Assembly: GCA_003454975.1 (NCBI GenBank)
Contig: DMST01000081.1
Coordinates: 1 to 24,781 of the forward strand
Direction: 5' to 3'
DNA length: 24,781 bases
Origin: Cytophagales bacterium
GTDB lineage: Bacteria; Bacteroidota; Bacteroidia; Cytophagales; Cyclobacteriaceae
The notes below the pieces were generated by a model. That model saw only the letters and a list, made by a program, of their open reading frames with translations, was not told the DNA's origin and did no database searches. Of the stretch, positions 22,712 to 24,781 are shown one piece after another. Made by a program: the position numbers and the translations under genes. Position 1 is the stretch's first letter. Each line of letters begins with the position of its first letter.

Positions 22712-23824
22712 ATGGACCGAAGAAATTGGCTTCGCCAAAGCGCCCTGGCCCTTACGGGTTTGTCTCTGGGAGGCCCGACGTTATTGGCACAACAATCCAC
22801 TTTACTTTCATTTAACCGGGTGCCCTCCATTCGGCTCAATGCCAACGAGAACCCCTATGGTCCTTCTGCGGCCGCTACCCAAGCCATGAAAGAAGCTTTG
22901 GCTACCAGCAATCGGTACCCGGGAGAGCTGGAGCGGACACTACGCCACCGCATAGCGGAGGCAGAGTGCGTAACGCCTGATCATGTGCTGCTCGGGCCTG
23001 GCTCTTCGGAGCTATTGGAACTGGCCGGTACCTGGTTTGGCAACCCCGGAGTGGAGATCCTTACCGCAGACCTCACTTTCTCCTTATTACAAACCTATGC
23101 TCGCCGTGCAGGCGCAAAGGTGGTGGAGGTACCCTTGGATAAGGATTTCCGGTATGACTTGCCAGGGCTCAGTGACCAGATCAAGGAAACGACCGCTTTG
23201 GTATACGTGGTGAATCCCAATAACCCTACGAGTACTGCCCTACCCGGGGATAGCCTGTTGCAGTTTTGCCGCAAAACGGCTCCTCACACCCCGGTGATGG
23301 TAGACGAAGCGTATTTGGAGTTTGTAGAAGAAACCAACTACCCCAGTACAGTGCGGTGCCTTCAGGAGGGGCTTGACGTGCTAGTGGTGAAAACCTTCTC
23401 CAAAATCTACGGGCTTGCGGGGCTACGGGTAGGGTACCTATTGGCTCAGCCCGAAAGGGTAACCGCTTTGCAAGCGCTACAGTTTGGTTGGTACAACCAG
23501 AGCAACGTAGCCCTGGCTGCGGCCCTGGCTACCTATCAGGATCAGGAATTCATCGGTTTTTCTAAGCAGAACAATGAAGAAGCTCGTGCCCTTACGCGGA
23601 AGACGTTGGAAGCAGTGGGGATTACTGCAGCGGTCTCCGAAACCAATTTTATGTTCTTCCAGGTCCCCAAAGAGCGCTTCGCCCAGGACATCACTCCCCT
23701 CATGGCGGAGCATAATTTGTTGATTCGTTCAGCGCCCAACCCTCTGGGGTACTGGTACCGCGTTAGCATGGGCAAACCCGCAGAAATGGAAGCTTTTGCT
23801 CGGGCTTTCACCACCATCCTTTAA
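22712..23824 (+). CDS. HisC-like PLP-dependent aminotransferase with twin-arginine signal (2)
   Basis: A 370-residue aminotransferase of the histidinol-phosphate group. The N-terminus MDRRNWLRQSALALTGLSLG has Arg3-Arg4 in a Tat pattern and a hydrophobic stretch, ending near LLAQQ, so it should be exported folded. Seen: NENPYGPS (45-52) with the conserved Tyr; RYPG (68-71); NPNNPTS (168-174); DEAYLEF (198-204); Schiff-base Lys231 in TFSKIYG; GLRVGY with Arg239; and Arg350 in WYRVSMG. It keeps the canonical NENPYG and RYP elements that the paralogue at 4854 has changed. The 16-nt gap to the next gene, encoding a secreted NTF2-like protein, indicates an operon. Start at ATG 22712; an upstream GTG would put eight residues before the Tat motif. 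Confidence 0.91.
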   Translation: MDRRNWLRQSALALTGLSLGGPTLLAQQSTLLSFNRVPSIRLNANENPYGPSAAATQAMKEALATSNRYPGELERTLRHRIAEAECVTPDHVLLGPGSSELLELAGTWFGNPGVEILTADLTFSLLQTYARRAGAKVVEVPLDKDFRYDLPGLSDQIKETTALVYVVNPNNPTSTALPGDSLLQFCRKTAPHTPVMVDEAYLEFVEETNYPSTVRCLQEGLDVLVVKTFSKIYGLAGLRVGYLLAQPERVTALQALQFGWYNQSNVALAAALATYQDQEFIGFSKQNNEEARALTRKTLEAVGITAAVSETNFMFFQVPKERFAQDITPLMAEHNLLIRSAPNPLGYWYRVSMGKPAEMEAFARAFTTIL

Positions 23825-23840
23825 TCAAACTTGATTCATC

Positions 23841-24281
23841 ATGAAAAAATCTATTCTCCTGGCCGGAGTGGTTCTGGCCGTTTGTGCTTTTACGTGGACT
23901 CCCAATGCCGAATCTCAGGCTGAGATTGAGGCGGTACGTACTGCCGTCAATCATTACCTATTGGGTAGCAAGGCCAATGATCGGGATAGAGTCACCCAAG
24001 CTTTTGATCCGCAGGCCAGTATGAAATTTGTTCGCGATGGCGAACAGGTCATCGTGCCCATTCCGGATTACCTAGCAAACATAAACCCCGGCCCCGAGCG
24101 AGATATGTCGCCTTCGGTAGTGTCCATAGATGTGGAAGGGAATGCGGCTACGGCCAAGCTCATAAGCCAGTACCCTGATTTCTATTTCGTGGACTATATG
24201 CAGCTACTCAAGATTGACGGGGAATGGAAGATCGTCAGCAAGATTTTCTATAAGGTGAATGCGGGGCGGGAAAACCCGTAA
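23841..24281 (+). CDS. Secreted NTF2-like protein (lumazine-binding-like family)
   Basis: A 146-residue protein with a clear signal peptide (MKKSILLAGVVLAVCAFTW, cleavage probably near residue 24-27). The mature part begins IEAVRTAVNHYLLGSKANDRD and ends DYMQLLKIDGEWKIVSKIFY, the start and end pattern of NTF2-like proteins of the SnoaL / putative lumazine-binding type. These form cone-shaped folds that bind small ligands or act as simple enzymes; no catalytic residues can be assigned. It is the second gene after the exported aminotransferase (16-nt gap), so both may act on the same compound in the periplasm. A strong hairpin follows. Confidence 0.85.
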   Translation: MKKSILLAGVVLAVCAFTWTPNAESQAEIEAVRTAVNHYLLGSKANDRDRVTQAFDPQASMKFVRDGEQVIVPIPDYLANINPGPERDMSPSVVSIDVEGNAATAKLISQYPDFYFVDYMQLLKIDGEWKIVSKIFYKVNAGRENP

Positions 24282-24305
24282 ATCGGCCTGTCTGCAAATC
24301 GAAGA

Positions 24306-24336
24306 AACCCCGATCCATCGAAATGGCATCGGGGTT
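24306..24336. terminator. Long hairpin between convergent genes
   Basis: AACCCCGAT (24306-24314) pairs with ATCGGGGTT (24328-24336). The stem continues inward as CCAT/ATGG around a CGAA loop with one bulged C (24327), about 13 bp in all. It is not followed by a clear T run but is well placed to end the aminotransferase/NTF2-like transcript. Confidence 0.6.
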
Positions 24337-24345
24337 GCACCAAGT

Positions 24346-24365
24346 GGAAGCTAGCATTAGCTTCC
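24346..24365. terminator. Second hairpin between convergent genes
   Basis: GGAAGCTA (24346-24353), loop GCAT, TAGCTTCC (24358-24365): a perfect 8-bp stem 10 nt after the previous hairpin and 10 nt from the stop of the minus-strand hydrolase. It probably serves that gene. Confidence 0.55.
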
Positions 24366-24374
24366 TTAGGGGTC

Positions 24375-24781
24375 TTACATTTTGCTTTTGAACCAAGCGC
24401 TGGCCTCCGTGATGGACTCACTTACCTCGTCTTCCTGGTCGTAGTACTTAAACTGGTGGTAGGGCGATTCCAGCTCGGTTTCCATCCAATGTAGCTCCTT
24501 GTCTTCGGCGGCAATGTTCTCGAAGTACTTTTTGGTGTAGTCGGGCAGTACGGCACCGTCCGAATGGATCATCAGCGTAGGCTGAGTCAGCTGCGCGGCT
24601 GTGGGCATGGGGTCAGTGGTGAGCCAATCTTCCCAGGACATTACCGCAAACTTATCAGCGCTCCATTCGGGCACAGCGCCCCGCTCGGGGTTCAGGTAGT
24701 AGTCGTAGGGTCCGTACATGGCCGCGCTGGCATCTTCGGTGGAGATACTGGGGATGTAAGCCACATTGCCGCTCGCGGCGT
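24375..24781 (-). CDS. Alpha/beta hydrolase, C-terminal part only (5' end cut by window edge)
   Basis: The minus-strand frame is open from the right edge to the TAA at 24377-24375, giving about 135 residues of the C-terminus. The GTG near 24764 is an internal Val codon, not the start. The segment LTQPTLMIHSDGAVLPDYTK carries the probable catalytic Asp (HSDGA). ELESPYHQFKYYDQEDEVSE carries the catalytic His, as in COG1073-type alpha/beta hydrolases that have H-x-x-x-Y-D there. It ends AWFKSKM. It is related to the two hydrolase-fold proteins at 6271-8092 but, unlike them, keeps the His. The nucleophile elbow is outside the window. Confidence 0.82.
   Translation of the reverse strand, partial: AASGNVAYIPSISTEDASAAMYGPYDYYLNPERGAVPEWSADKFAVMSWEDWLTTDPMPTAAQLTQPTLMIHSDGAVLPDYTKKYFENIAAEDKELHWMETELESPYHQFKYYDQEDEVSESITEASAWFKSKM

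Overview
The window looks like a chromosomal segment of a Bacteroidota member, most likely of the Cytophagales or a neighbouring order; this is inferred from gene content, not from a marker search. Supporting signs are the compact ligA / DUF6913-like / dapA cluster, -7 promoter elements of the TAnnTTTG type, start codons without clear Shine-Dalgarno sequences, a LytS/LytT pair, a TPR-histidine kinase, a FISUMP-domain lipoprotein and a type IX secretion (T9SS) C-terminal-domain-like protein. No rRNA, tRNA, CRISPR array, transposase or phage gene was seen.

Layout. 1-2763 is read on the minus strand: an SDR oxidoreductase (cut by the left edge), a two-pass membrane protein and AraC regulator 1. 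2887-5990 is on the plus strand: a secreted protein with a Cys/His pair, a membrane-anchored AraC regulator and a Tat-signal HisC-like aminotransferase. 6271-9570 is a tight plus-strand operon of two alpha/beta-hydrolase-fold paralogues, a membrane-anchored SRPBCC protein and AraC regulator 2, a paralogue of regulator 1. 9671-11445 holds AraC regulator 3 and a second SDR. 11685-15107 is the housekeeping ligA-DUF6913-dapA unit. 15262-19973 holds a possible STAS-like protein, the FISUMP lipoprotein and a hybrid TPR sensor kinase. A minus-strand orphan T9SS-CTD-like gene (20022-20342) is followed by a plus-strand LytS-type kinase and LytTR regulator, a second Tat-signal HisC-like aminotransferase with a secreted NTF2-like protein, and a minus-strand alpha/beta hydrolase cut by the right edge.

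How the genes may work together. The most notable observation is that three promoters (left SDR, AraC regulator 1, and the hydrolase operon) share one 61-nt architecture in exactly the same register: two half-sites 21 bp apart, the proximal one starting 32 nt before an A-C-C-TTTG -7 element. This is what an AraC-type activator site would look like, and it ties the SDR, the AraC regulator and the operon into one probable regulon. The two hydrolase-fold proteins of the operon have Cys at the nucleophile elbow and Arg where a related protein at the right edge has the catalytic His, so they may not be ordinary hydrolases. The substrate and inducer cannot be read from the sequence.

Limits: all family assignments are from reading motifs, without database searches. 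Transmembrane and signal-peptide calls are by eye.
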